A DNA stretch of 64,000 bases from Chloroflexia bacterium (GTDB lineage: Bacteria; Chloroflexota; Chloroflexia; Thermobaculales; Thermobaculaceae): positions 37,974 to 101,973 of the forward strand of contig JAUJMR010000014.1 in the NCBI GenBank assembly GCA_030446765.1, read 5' to 3'. The position numbers and the translations under genes are program-made. Below are positions 1 through 9,961 of the stretch, piece after piece (the first letter of the stretch is position 1; each line of letters starts with the position of its first letter). Below the pieces are notes generated by a model. The model ran no database searches, was not told the origin of the DNA, and saw only the letters and a program-made list of their open reading frames with translations.

Positions 1-18
1 TGGTAGCGTAGTGGTCGT

Positions 19-1500
19 TCGCCGAAGATGTACGGGTTGGTACACCGGCGTCAGTGATCGCCGACACTCCCGATGGATACCTGGAGGGGTGCCGGCGTCG
101 CTCTCCCGATGGCGACGCACGTTCGGGCACCGAGCGCCTGATGATGGGAAGCGTCGCAAACGTCGTAGTCCGCCGCGGCGACGTCGCATTCTTGGTGATG
201 GCGTCCCGCGGCGATGGAAGGGACGAGCGCCTGATGAACCGATTCCGTATCACGTCGCGTCCTACGCGGCGGCGTTTATCTGCCGGTGGGCCGCGGCGAT
301 GGATGACCTGACGGGCAATAGCGAACTCCCCGATGTGATTCGTTGTGGTCCGCAACCAGCGCACTACGCGCTGGCGCAGCAACGAGTGCCCCCTGCCGAA
401 TGACCTAGTCGGAGAATGCGTCGACCCCGATGTCGCCCGTGTTTCCGCCCACGGAATCTCGCGAACAGCAACGAGTGCCCCCCTGCCGAATGGTAGTGCG
501 GCTGGATCGGTCTGCGGCATCGCGAGCCGGCCCGTATCCCTCCCCCAGGTCCTCCGTATAGCTTCGATTCTCGCGCGAAGTCGAGGATGTGCCTGCTGGG
601 CCAGCCGGCCAGGTGCTCCAGGCATCTGCCCGTATACGGCACATTCTCGCGTGGTGTTGTCCGGTCCATCGGGAAATCCGCGACTGTATGGGAAGTGGGC
701 GTTGCTGGGTTCCGCAGGTCCATCCAGCAACGCCACGGCACGGCACATGCGGCCGCGTGGTGTTGATCCGCGCCATCATAATCCGCCCTCCTCATTGAAG
801 GTCTTGAGACATTCTGTTGCGGGTGGTGGTGCTACGCAGGAGTGGTTCATCTCTTGCCATCCAGCCGACGCCAGCAATTGCGTCGCGGACAGGCATCCCA
901 CCCGTTCGGTAACGATGTACGGGTTGGTACACCGGCGTCAGGTCACTGCCGACTCGGCACCGATGTCTGCATTCTTGGTGATGGCGCTGTGATGATGGGC
1001 AGCGTCGCAAACGTCGCAGTCCCGCCGCGGCGAAGTTCCCCGCTGTAGGCCCAGCAGCGATGTCATCGCGCAACCGGCATACCTACGCGCGCCGTAACGC
1101 CAGTCTTCATGACCTGTCGGAGAATCGAAACCCCGATGTGCCGTTGGGTCCGCAACCAGAGAACGGCGAATGGTGTGGGGCCTCAAGGTCGGTGTGCTCG
1201 GCAACCACCGTATTTCCCCGGTCCTCGGAAATCCGCTTCCATAATCGCCTGGGCATCGCGGGCCGGCCAACAAGCCAGGGCATCTCCGAAGCTCGATTCT
1301 CGCGCGAAGTGTATGTCCCGCTGGGTCAGCCGCTGAAGGTGCCACGGCGTCATGATTGTGTTGATCCGCTCCATCGGGTTCCGACGCCATCGGATGGGCG
1401 TGCCCTCCACGGCCACAGGTTGTCATCGAGGCTGGCTTCATCCGCCGATGCGAACCGGCATACCACCCGCCGTAATCCTCCGGATGATCGGCGTGCTCGA
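19..1500. repeat. Degenerate direct repeats without an intact gene
   Basis: Two diverged direct copies of one unit can be read. GATGTACGGGTTGGTACACC near 24 recurs near 914. CGTCGCAAACGTCG at 152-165 recurs at 1003-1016. TTCTCGCGCGAAG at 568-580 recurs at 1297-1309. GTGTTGATCCGC at 760-771 recurs at 1358-1369. The offset falls from about 890 to about 600 bases, so deletions have accumulated between the copies. A shorter word (AACGAGTGCCCCCTGCCG) also occurs twice near 382 and 471. The open frames here, on both strands, are low-quality and match no family I recognise. I read this as a decayed tandem duplication of unknown origin. Confidence 0.5.
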
Positions 1501-1550
1501 ACACCGGCCGGGGTGCTCGGTAATCGGATAAAACAAGAGGAGAAACTGAG

Positions 1551-2029
1551 ATGTATGGTCCCAACTGGCACCACCGGATGAGCGGACTGTATCGCTGGTT
1601 CGCCGATATCGAACCAATCTCTACACCCTCCGGTTCCCGCCGTCGCTAAAGACGGCCACGGATTGGATCGAGGACCATGAGCAAGGCACCTGTGGATGAT
1701 CACGGTCGACGGCGGACCATCGCCATGACACCATCAACTGGCACCATCGCGGGACAGAATTATCGGGGAGAAAGGGGAGTGGGGCAAGGGCTACGGCACA
1801 GAGGACAGTCCGGCTGATCACCCGCTTCGCTTTTGAGGAGCTCAACCTCGAGAAGCTCATAGGCGAGGCCATCGTTGACAACGTCGGAAGCGTGCGGGTG
1901 ATGGAAAAAGCAGGATACCGACAGTGGGGGCTGGCGCGCAGGCACTTCTATCAGGACGGCCACTGGAGCGATATGTGGTTCGGCGAGGCGCTGCGCGATG
2001 AGTGGGTCCCGCACGCAGCTACGCCCTGA
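1551..2029 (+). pseudogene. GNAT-family N-acetyltransferase remnant (RimJ-like)
   Basis: Acetyltransferase sequence survives in three frames. A first piece reads LYTLRFPPSLKTATDWIEDHEQ. A second reads GEWGKGYGTE, the usual acetyl-CoA binding turn of GNAT proteins. The third runs from about 1805 to the stop at 2027-2029 and includes FEELNLEKL, NVGSVRVMEKAGYR and GHWSDMWFGE. That last order (N..S..V.EKAGF) is typical of the RimI/RimJ group. At least two frame changes and an internal stop break the gene, so it is unlikely to make an active enzyme. The substrate cannot be told. Confidence 0.7.
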
Positions 2030-2058
2030 GTCACCGCTACCGTTACGGGTCAATGGCC

Positions 2059-2337
2059 CTATGCGGTCCAACAGAGATAGAGGTCGCCGACCGTGAGCAG
2101 GCCAATCGTAAATGCGATCATGAGCACGGGCACCAGCAGGACCAGTTGCGGGTTCCGGCGAAGTAACCGGCTCGCGAAGAGCAGCAAAAGCAGCCAGACC
2201 GCGAGCAGCAGGCCAACGCCCCACAGCGGGGCGACAAGCCCCATGAACAGGAGCGGCGGCACCAGCAGCACGTGCAGCACGATACCCAGATACGCGGCTA
2301 CGCGCGCGGGGAGAGATGCCCTCCGCTTTGTCCTCAT
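2059..2337 (-). CDS. Small two- or three-helix membrane protein
   Basis: The 92-residue protein starts with a basic stretch (MRTKRRASLPAR), followed by hydrophobic helices around residues 14-35, 38-60 and 64-82, so it is probably an integral inner-membrane protein with a cytoplasmic N terminus. I chose ATG 2337 because GGAGG sits seven bases upstream; in-frame GTG 2355 and ATG 2352 are alternatives. It has no recognisable domain. It is divergently oriented to the peroxidase gene, with about 220 bases between the two starts. Confidence 0.6.
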   Translation of the reverse strand: MRTKRRASLPARVAAYLGIVLHVLLVPPLLFMGLVAPLWGVGLLLAVWLLLLLFASRLLRRNPQLVLLVPVLMIAFTIGLLTVGDLYLCWTA

Positions 2338-2453
2338 ACGTCGATCCTCCATCACGAATCCTGCACACTGTCGCCGCTCTATAGGCAGAACGTTGCGTCG
2401 CAGGTGCCGTGGGGCAGGTCATTCGGGTCTACCATCACCGCGTGCATCCCCCG

Positions 2454-2483
2454 GTGACCAGGACGGACGAACGGCGTATAATA
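2454..2483 (+). promoter_or_regulatory. Sigma70-like promoter for the peroxidase gene
   Basis: A perfect TATAAT lies at 2478-2483, with GTGACC (2454-2459) as the best -35 hexamer at an 18-base spacing. The start codon follows at 2558 after AAGGAG at 2545-2550, which leaves a leader of about 65 bases. Confidence 0.5.
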
Positions 2484-2557
2484 GCGCCCACGTGCGCTGG
2501 CATACGCCGCCGGCGCGAGGCTTAGCACCCCGGTATCAGGGCGTAAGGAGAACAACC

Positions 2558-4119
2558 GTGGCAGTCCAAGAGCGCAGTAAAGCCAGGGACGGTATCGGAA
2601 ACCGGCTGGAAAGCCATATCCTCACACATTACAAGCCCGTCTGGACTATCATTCAGCTCATCCCACCGGTGCGAAAGCGGGTCAACAAGATCCTGATCAA
2701 CCGGCTGATTTACAAGATCCCGGCGCGGCCCTACACCATGAGCACCATGGCGGACTACACCTCCTGGGATTCACTCACCGATCGCACCTTCACCGGGCGG
2801 CACCTGCCCCCGACCACCCGACAACCAGACACGTTGCCGAGTGTGGACGCCGTGGTGCAACTGTTCGAACGCGTGCCAGGGCAAACCATCTTGTCGTCCA
2901 AGTCGACCATGCTCTTCCCTCACTTCGCCCAATGGTTCACGGACGGCTTTCTCCGGACGGATCGCGAGAACTATCTCAAGAACACATCGAACCACGAGAT
3001 TGACCTCTGCCAGGTGTATGGTCTCACGCGAGCGCATACCGAGCTGCTGCGCAGTCATCAGCATGGCTTGCTGAAAAGCCAGACCATCAACGGCGAGGAA
3101 TACCCCTGCTACTATTTCAACCCCGATGGGACTGCCAAGGCCGAGTTCAATGGGCTCCCGATCGTCGTACCGCCCGATATCACGCCCGAGCGCAAGCGAC
3201 CCTCTTCGCGATGGGCGTGGAACGAGCGAACGTCCAGGTCGGCTATGCCATGATGAACACGTTGTTCCTCCGGGAACACAACCGCATCTGCCGGATACTT
3301 GCCCGTGAGCATCCCGACTGGGACGATGAGCGCCTCTTCCAGACCGCGCGCAACATCGAGATCGTGCTCCTCATCAAGATCGTCGTCGAGGAGTACATCA
3401 ACCACATCGCCCCGTATCACTTCAAGTTCAGGTTCGACGGGTCTGAGTTCGGCAACGAACGATGGTATCGGCAGAACTGGATGACCGTCGAGTTCAGCCT
3501 AGTCTATCGATGGCACGGCCTGGTGCCCGACTCTGTTCAGCTCGGGGGCAAGGATATCCCGACAGAGCAGACCATGTTCAACAACGCCCTCGTGACCGAC
3601 AGGGGATTGGGCGGCCTGTTCGAGGATGCCTCCACACAACCAACCGGCGAGGTCGGCCTGTTCAACACCCCCCAGTTCCTGCTTGATGCGGAACGCGCGA
3701 GCATCAATCTGAGCCGGCTCGCTCGCTTGAGATCGTACAATGACTATCGGAAGCTGTGCGCTTATCCCCCGGTGACCGCTTTCGATCAGATCACCAGCAA
3801 CCCTGAGTTGCAGCGCGCGCTCGAACGTCTGTACGGCCACGTCGACAACATCGAGTTCTATGTCGGCTTGATGGCGGAAGATGGCCGGCCAAACTCCGCG
3901 GTCGCACCGCTCATCGGCCGCCTGGTCGGCATCGACGCCTTCTCCCAAGCCCTCACAAACCCGCTACTGTCTGACCCGGTGTTCAACGAGCATACGTTCT
4001 CGTCCACGGGTATGAAGATCATCAAGCAGACCAGGTGTTTGTCCGATGTGCTGCATCGGAATCTCCCGGATTCCAAGAGACGATACCGCGTGACGATGAC
4101 CCAGTCCGGCGCTGCCTAG
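2558..4119 (+). pseudogene. Cyclooxygenase-like animal heme peroxidase, one frameshift
   Basis: The product resembles the prostaglandin G/H synthase branch of the animal heme peroxidase superfamily. In order it shows FAQWFTDGFLRTD (aligning with COX FAQHFTHQFFKT), NHEIDLCQVYG (COX GHGVDLGHIYG), NTLFLREHNRICRIL, DERLFQTARNIEI, KIVVEEYI, then VEFSLVYRWHGLVPDS. In the last block the Tyr (codon 3505-3507) and His (3514-3516) match the catalytic Tyr385 and proximal heme ligand His388 of COX. A Ser in DAFSQAL (3943-3945) matches the aspirin-target Ser530. The distal His207 position holds Asp (codon 2942-2944). A one-base frame change near 3195 splits the gene. GTG 2558 has AAGGAG seven bases upstream. 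About 520 residues would be made if the frame were intact. The likely role is fatty-acid oxygenation, inferred from the family. Confidence 0.8.
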
Positions 4120-4204
4120 CACGGTACGCCCGACCGCCTTACCGTGGTGCGCCGTACTTGGTGGGCTGCCGATCGCGATCAAACAGCATGAGGGGACTAT
4201 ACGG

Positions 4205-4612
4205 ATGCGAACACAGGTTAGCACCAGCAGCCGCTTGATGATGGTGCGTCTCAACCCGGGGGACGATGTACTGGAGTCCATGCGGGTCGCCGTCCGCGAG
4301 AACGACATCCGCAACGGCATCATCCTGAGTGGCGTCGGATCGCTGAATCGGTATCGCGTGCACGTGGTAAACAAGCCGGTGCTGCCAACCGAGGATGTTT
4401 TCTTTGAGGGAGAGGGGCCGTTCGATATCCTTACGCTTACCGGCGCGATTCTCGAGGGTCGCGTCCACGCGCATATCACCTTCTCGAACACCGAGCACGC
4501 GCTGGGAGGACACCTGGAGGAGGGCTGCACGGTTCTAACCTTTGCCGTGATCGTGATTGCCGATACGCCGGATGTCGAGATCGCGGGCTGGGATCGGGTC
4601 GGCAGTCTCTGA
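4205..4612 (+). CDS. PPC/DUF296 domain protein
   Basis: The 135-residue protein is essentially one PPC (plants and prokaryotes conserved, DUF296) domain. It has the N-terminal LxPGxDVLESM stretch, the GIILSGVGSL turn, the central histidine pair in GRVHAHITFS, and the GGHLEEGCTV motif. Family members are trimeric; some plant relatives bind AT-rich DNA, and in bacteria the function is largely unknown. The conserved histidines suggest metal binding. It lies 85 bases after the peroxidase and about 90 before the GH127 gene, so the three could be co-transcribed. Confidence 0.8.
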   Translation: MRTQVSTSSRLMMVRLNPGDDVLESMRVAVRENDIRNGIILSGVGSLNRYRVHVVNKPVLPTEDVFFEGEGPFDILTLTGAILEGRVHAHITFSNTEHALGGHLEEGCTVLTFAVIVIADTPDVEIAGWDRVGSL

Positions 4613-4702
4613 CCGTGCCGTTACAGAGAGTACCCCCGCGGGGAATCATGCATCGTACCGGTTGCCTGGCAGAAGTTGAGCAACGGAAGGAGACTTAAGG
4701 GA

Positions 4703-6604
4703 ATGACCGTTCGCAATCGAACATCTTTGGCTGTGGTGGACACAAGTCTGAGCCCGCGCACGAAGCTACGGCCCGTGCCGCTCGACGCCGTCCAGCTAAC
4801 GGATCAGTTCTGGGCTCCCCGCAGGAAGATCAATCGGGAAACCACGCTGCCATCACAGTTCCAGCACCTCGAGACAACCGGGCGGCTCGATAACTTCCGT
4901 CGGGCGTCGGGGAAGCTGGACATACCTTTTCAGGGTATCTACTTCAACGACTCGGATGTGTACAAGTGGCTCGAAGGTGCAGCGTGGACGCTGGCCACCG
5001 AAAATGCCCCAGACCTGGTGCGCATGGTCGATGTCGTGATCCGCGAGATAGCTGATGCGCAGCAACCAGACGGGTATCTCAACACCTACTTCATGTTCGA
5101 ACACGAAGCGGAACGCTGGTCCAACCTGCGCGACCTCCACGAGATGTACTGCGCCGGACACCTCATCCAGGCAGCCGTTGCCCACCACCGCGCAACCGGC
5201 GAAGATCGGCTGCTCAATGTGGCGCGCCGCCTGGCGGACCATATCTGCACCGTGTTCGGACCAGAGGCAGGCAAGCGGCCCGGCACGGATGGGCACGAAG
5301 AGATCGAGATGGCACTCATCGAGTTGTACCGCGACACGGGCGATCAGCGATATCTGCGACAGGCGGACTACTTCATCAACGCACGCGGGCAGGGACTGGT
5401 CGGCGGCGACGAATACCATCAGGACCATGTACCGTTCCGGGAACAGCGCGAGATCGTGGGGCATGCCGTGCGTGCGGTATACCTGAACGCCGGAGCGGCC
5501 GACCTCTATGCGGAAACCGGCGAAGAGAGCCTGCTCGAGGCGCTCGACGCACTATGGGAAAACATGACCCAGAAGCGGATGTACGTCAGTGGTGGCATCG
5601 GCTCGCGCTATGAGGGAGAAGCGTTCGGCAAGGACTACGAGCTGCCCAATGCGCGCGCCTATACCGAGACGTGCGCGGCGATCGGTAGCGTGATGTGGAA
5701 CTGGCGAATGCTCCAGCTCGACGGCGAAGCGCGGTATGCGGATCTCATCGAGCACACGCTGTACAACGCGGTCCTGCCCGGCCTCTCACTCGACGGGCAG
5801 TCGTACTTCTATCAGAACCCCCTTGAGGATGACGGCACACATCGACGCCAGCCGTGGTTCGGCTGCGCGTGTTGCCCGCCTAACGTCACCCGCACCCTCG
5901 CCGCACTCCCCGGCTACTTCTACAGCGCTTCCGATGAATGCGTCTGGGTCCACCTGTACGCCGAGGGCAGCGTCCAACTTTCGCTACCCGATGGTCGGAC
6001 AGTGGAACTGTGGCAACGCACCCAGTACCCATGGGACGGTGTCGTCGAGTTCAAGGTGCGGGGCGAAGGTGAGTTCGCGCTACGGCTGCGAATCCCCAGT
6101 TGGTGTGAAACAGGCGCGACGCTCGAAGTCAACGGCACACGGGCTGATATGCCACTCGTCCCGGGCACATATGCGGAGGTGTGCCGAGACTGGACATCAG
6201 GTGACGTGGTACGTCTCACGCTACCGATGCCCGTCCGGCGAATGGCGTGTCATCCATCGGTCGCTGAAAACGCCGGCCGGATCGCTTTGACGCGCGGTCC
6301 GATACTGTACTGCGTCGAGACGGCCGATAATCCCGGCATAGATCCCCGATCCATCATTCTCGCGGTGAACCAGAATCTCACTCCGGAGTTCCGACCGGAC
6401 CTGCTAAGCGGCGTTGTACTGCTGAGGGGCGAGACGCATCTCTCCCCCCCGGAGGATTCCTGGACCGGCGTGCTGTATCGGACGGCAAGTACGACGGCGG
6501 ATCAGCGCCGTGGCAAGCCAACGACGATCACCGCCATCCCGTACTTTGCGTGGGCGAACCGCAAGCCGGGCCCAATGTGTGTGTGGCTACACCACGGACC
6601 ATAA
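4703..6604 (+). CDS. GH127 beta-L-arabinofuranosidase (DUF1680 family)
   Basis: This 633-residue protein has the GH127 (alpha/alpha)6 barrel hallmarks. The N-terminal LTDQFWAPRR leads to the barrel motifs (DVYKWLEGAAW, QQPDGYLNTYF, DLHEMYCAGHLIQAAVAH). The zinc and catalytic site is complete. ETC (Glu322, Cys324) matches Glu338 and Cys340 of Bifidobacterium HypBA1. GCACCPPN carries Cys388, Cys390 and Cys391, matching Cys415, the nucleophile Cys417 and Cys418. The C-terminal third is the beta-sandwich. There is no signal peptide, so it probably acts in the cytoplasm on imported arabinofuranosides. ATG 4703 follows GGAAGGAG; TTG 4676 lacks a ribosome site. GH127 also holds other glycosidase activities, so the substrate is inferred. 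Confidence 0.85.
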   Translation: MTVRNRTSLAVVDTSLSPRTKLRPVPLDAVQLTDQFWAPRRKINRETTLPSQFQHLETTGRLDNFRRASGKLDIPFQGIYFNDSDVYKWLEGAAWTLATENAPDLVRMVDVVIREIADAQQPDGYLNTYFMFEHEAERWSNLRDLHEMYCAGHLIQAAVAHHRATGEDRLLNVARRLADHICTVFGPEAGKRPGTDGHEEIEMALIELYRDTGDQRYLRQADYFINARGQGLVGGDEYHQDHVPFREQREIVGHAVRAVYLNAGAADLYAETGEESLLEALDALWENMTQKRMYVSGGIGSRYEGEAFGKDYELPNARAYTETCAAIGSVMWNWRMLQLDGEARYADLIEHTLYNAVLPGLSLDGQSYFYQNPLEDDGTHRRQPWFGCACCPPNVTRTLAALPGYFYSASDECVWVHLYAEGSVQLSLPDGRTVELWQRTQYPWDGVVEFKVRGEGEFALRLRIPSWCETGATLEVNGTRADMPLVPGTYAEVCRDWTSGDVVRLTLPMPVRRMACHPSVAENAGRIALTRGPILYCVETADNPGIDPRSIILAVNQNLTPEFRPDLLSGVVLLRGETHLSPPEDSWTGVLYRTASTTADQRRGKPTTITAIPYFAWANRKPGPMCVWLHHGP

Positions 6605-6867
6605 CGACCATCCGAATCCTGACTCGCCAGTGCCCCTACACTTTGGCACGCGGTACCTCGGGAGTAACAACTACTCACGGTGCCGACCCACCGCAGTCTT
6701 ACCGCAGTCGGCCTGCGGTACTATCCTATGTGAAGCGTTGAACGATTGACCCGAAACGATGTCGGTCAGCGGGTCAGCGTCGAGGCAATGGTGCCAGGCT
6801 CGCGGACAGTGCGGATCCGACCGCGGAGCCTCGGACAGCGCTACGGGTCCGAGCGAAGGAGCGAATC

Positions 6868-9582
6868 GTGGGCGAGATGGAGACTCTGGGCAAGCTTGGC
6901 GATATCCTGCGAGGGCACGGGGAGCGGCCGGCGATAGTGGCGTTGCAGCGGGAGCATGTCGAGCGGTGGTCGTACGCCGACCTTTTGGGTTGCGCTCATC
7001 AGCTGGCCGGGGGTATGGCCCAAGCTGGTGTCGGGCGCGGGGACCGAGTGGTGATGCTTGCGGGTAACCGGCCCGAGTGGATCATTGTGTGCCTCGCGGT
7101 GCTTGAGTGCGGGGCGGTAGTAGTCCCCACCGATGTGCAGTTGCCGGACGACGGCGTCCATCATATCCTGCGGGACAGCGGCGCCCGATGGGTGTTCAGC
7201 ACCGCCGATCATACCAACCGGCTTGAGCGGCTCGACGCCGATGTGACGCTTGTTCTGCTGGATGCGGATGTGGACGATAAGCGAAGCTGGCGACGCCTTC
7301 TCACCGCGGAAGCGGTCAACCTGCCACCCGTGGTGCCAGATGACACAGCGATTCTTTTCTATACCTCCGGCACTACTGGCACGTCGAAGTGTGTGCCTCT
7401 GAGTCACGGCAACCTGGCGTTCCAACTGAGTACGGTGTCTCAGACCGGCATCGTGCGGAGCACCGATCGCGTTCTGCTCCCGTTGCCGCTGCACCATGTG
7501 TACCCCTTCGTCATCGGGACGCTATTGCCGCTGACGCTCGGCCTACCGCTCGTCTTCCCACAATCGCTGACCGGGCCGCAGCTCGTCCGGGCGATTCGCG
7601 AGGAACAGGTAACCGCGATCGTCGGCGTACCTCGGCTGTACAGCGCGCTGTACGCCGGCATCGAGGAGCGCGCCGCATCCCGCGGGCTCATCGCGTCCCG
7701 GCTGTTCAAGGCGAGCCTCGGGCGGAGTATGTGGTCGCGACGCCGCCTGGGGCTGCGCCTCGGCAAGCGACTGCTGCGCCCGCTCCACCAGCAATTTGGG
7801 CCGGACCTGCGGCTCCTGGCGTCGGGCGGGCTCGGCGCTCGATCCGGACCTGGCCTGGAAGCTCGAGGGGCTGGGCTGGCAGGTCGCGATCGGCTACGGT
7901 CTTACGGAGACGGCGTCGCTGCTAACGATTAACCCGCCGGGCACGCCCAAACTCGCAAGCGCCGGGCAGCCCATCCCCGGCGTTGAGATTCGCATCGACA
8001 CCGACTACCGGCGCGATACGCCGGAGGACGGAGAGACGGAGGCTGATGGAAGTGATGACGAGCTGCAAACAGCGGGCGAGATCCTCGCGCGCGGCCCGAA
8101 CGTTTTCGCGGGCTATCTCAACCTGCCGGACAAGACCGCGGAAGTGTTCACCGACGGATGGTTTCGCACCGGGGATCTCGGCCATCTGGACGATGAGGGG
8201 TACCTGCACGTCGCCGGACGCGTCTCCACGCTGATAGTGACGGAGAGCGGCAAAAAGGTCCAACCCGAGGACGTCGAGGATATCTATCTCCAGCATCCGC
8301 TCATCGAGGAGATCGGCGTGATCGGCGTCCAGGGGCGGCTCGTCGCCGTGATCGTGCCCGATATGCACGAAGTTCGGCGGCGTGGAGACATCGATCTCGA
8401 CCAGGCGATGCGGGATGCGGTCGGCGAGATATCTCGCCAGTTGCCATCGTACCGGCGCTTCTCCGACTATGCCGTCACTCGCGAGCCGCTGCCGCGCACC
8501 CGCCTGGGCAAGGTCCGACGACACCTGCTGCCCGAGCGGTACGAAAGCGCCAAGCGCGGGGAGACGCAGGGTCCGCTGCCAGGTCCTATCGCCGTTGAGG
8601 AGATGTCGGACCAGGATCAGGCACTGCTGGAGGACTCACGGGCACGGCAGGTTTGGGACTGGCTGGCCGGGCGCTTTCCCCGACCAGCGCCTGACCCCGG
8701 ATACCAGCCCTCAACTCGACCTCCGGATCGACTCGCTGGGGATGGCTGGATCTGACGCTGGAGATCAGCCAGCGCACGGGTGTCGAGTTGACCGAAGAAG
8801 CGATCGGCCGCATCGAGACCATCCGGGACCTGCTAGCGGAGGTCTCCGCGCAGGCAGAGCCGGGCCAGGGCGGTTTGCAGTCGTTGTCGCTCGAGCGGCC
8901 GGAGGAAGGGCTAACATCGGTGCAGAAGCAATGGCTGGAACCGCTCGGTCCGGTTCGCGCCGCACTTGGCCGCGGCATGTTCGCCACAAATCGCTGGCTG
9001 CTGCGGCGCCTCTTCCGGCTACAAGTAACAGGGCTCGAGCGGCTACCGGAACATGGACAGTATCTGATCGCGCCCAATCACGTGAGCTATATGGACTCCG
9101 CAATCGTGGCGGCTGCGCTCGACCGGCAGCGCCTGTCTCGGACGTACTGGGCAGCCTACTCAGGCATCGCCCTCGGCAACCCACTCTTCCGGCTGGGAAG
9201 CCGGTTGGCGCACGTCGTACCTATCGACTCCGCCCGCGCGCTGTTCTCAAGCCTCGCCTTCGGTGCCGCTGTGCTCAAGCGCGGAAACAACCTGATCTGG
9301 TTCCCAGAGGGCAGGCGCTCACCGATGGGCCAGTTGACACAGTTCAAGCCAGGCATCGGCATGCTGCTGAACAGATACCCGGTGCCCGTCGTCCCGGTAC
9401 ACATTCAGGGGGCGTACGAGGTGATGCCGGGCAAGTTCATCAAGCGGCTGGGACAGATAACCGTGACCTTCGGCGAGCCCCTGGATCCGCGCCAGTTGGA
9501 GCAGGAAGGAGAGGGCGAGCAGCCGCACGAACGTATCGTCAGCGGATTGCGGAGCCACGTGGCGCGCCTGGGGAGGAAGTAA
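6868..9582 (+). pseudogene. AMP-ligase / acyl carrier / PlsC acyltransferase fusion, three frameshifts
   Basis: Three domains follow one another with no room for separate starts. Domain 1 is an acyl-AMP ligase: P-loop YTSGTTGTSK near 7365, GYGLTETASLL near 7900, WFRTGDLGHLDDEGYL near 8160, and the catalytic Lys in PRTRLGKVRR near 8500. Domain 2 is a short acyl carrier domain with the phosphopantetheine Ser in RIDSLGW (codon 8733-8735). Domain 3 is a PlsC-type acyltransferase with NHVSYMD (HX4D) near 9080 and FPEGRRS near 9305. Frame changes lie near 7830, 8690 and 8740, and each side remains family-like. The start is GTG 6868 with GAAGGAG upstream. The expected role is to activate a fatty acid, load it on the internal ACP and pass it to a lysophospholipid. 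This resembles Aas in logic, but with the order reversed and an ACP added. Confidence 0.75.
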
Positions 9583-9664
9583 GGCGGACTCAGCACAACG
9601 GCAAAGGCGCCGCCGTGCCCACGATATCCGATGTGCAAGAGTAGATAAACCGCGGCAAACAGCC

Positions 9665-9860
9665 CCCTCGGAAGAGGGTGGAAGGACGGCTGCTGAAGTT
9701 CTGCGGTGCGGACCGGATCCCGCACCGCTCCTCGACCCATGCGCGCATCGATGGCTCCGGGAACCGTGAGACGGCTCCCGGCGGTCGGTCCGAACCGGGG
9801 AACGCGCTGCCATCGACCGGCAAGTGCCCGGACCCGAGGTGCGGAGGAATATCAGGACAC
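9665..9860. other. GC-rich structured intergenic segment
   Basis: No gene fits between 9583 and 9961. The segment has clear stem-loops, for example GTGCGG/CCGCAC near 9705-9727 and a GGGAACCGT/ACGGCTCCC hairpin near 9758-9781, plus a complementary CCGGTCG/CGGTCGG pair. It could be a small RNA, a transcript 3' end or a riboswitch fragment. It matches no riboswitch consensus I could recall well enough to name. Confidence 0.3.
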
Positions 9861-9903
9861 TGGACTTGGCGCCGAACTCTTCGTTCTGTAACTCGTTATG
9901 TCG

Positions 9904-9909
9904 TATAAT
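9904..9909 (+). promoter_or_regulatory. -10 hexamer upstream of the sensor-SARP gene
   Basis: A perfect TATAAT stands 53 bases before the ATG at 9962. The -35 region (near 9881-9886, TCGTTC) is poor, so an activator may be needed or this may be chance. Confidence 0.35.
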
Positions 9910-9961
9910 CCCGTCGCGGTACTCAGACCGATCCGGCGCCAGTTCGATAAAGAGATAACGC

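Noticed and set aside
1000..1560. 208-residue minus-strand frame (938-1564) as a gene
   Set aside because: It lies within the degenerate repeats, shows no family motif and a similar-quality frame exists on the other strand.
9700..9730. Cobalamin riboswitch-like GGTGCGGACC...CCGCACC segment
   Set aside because: The conserved GCCACTG box and the downstream B12-box pairing are not visible.
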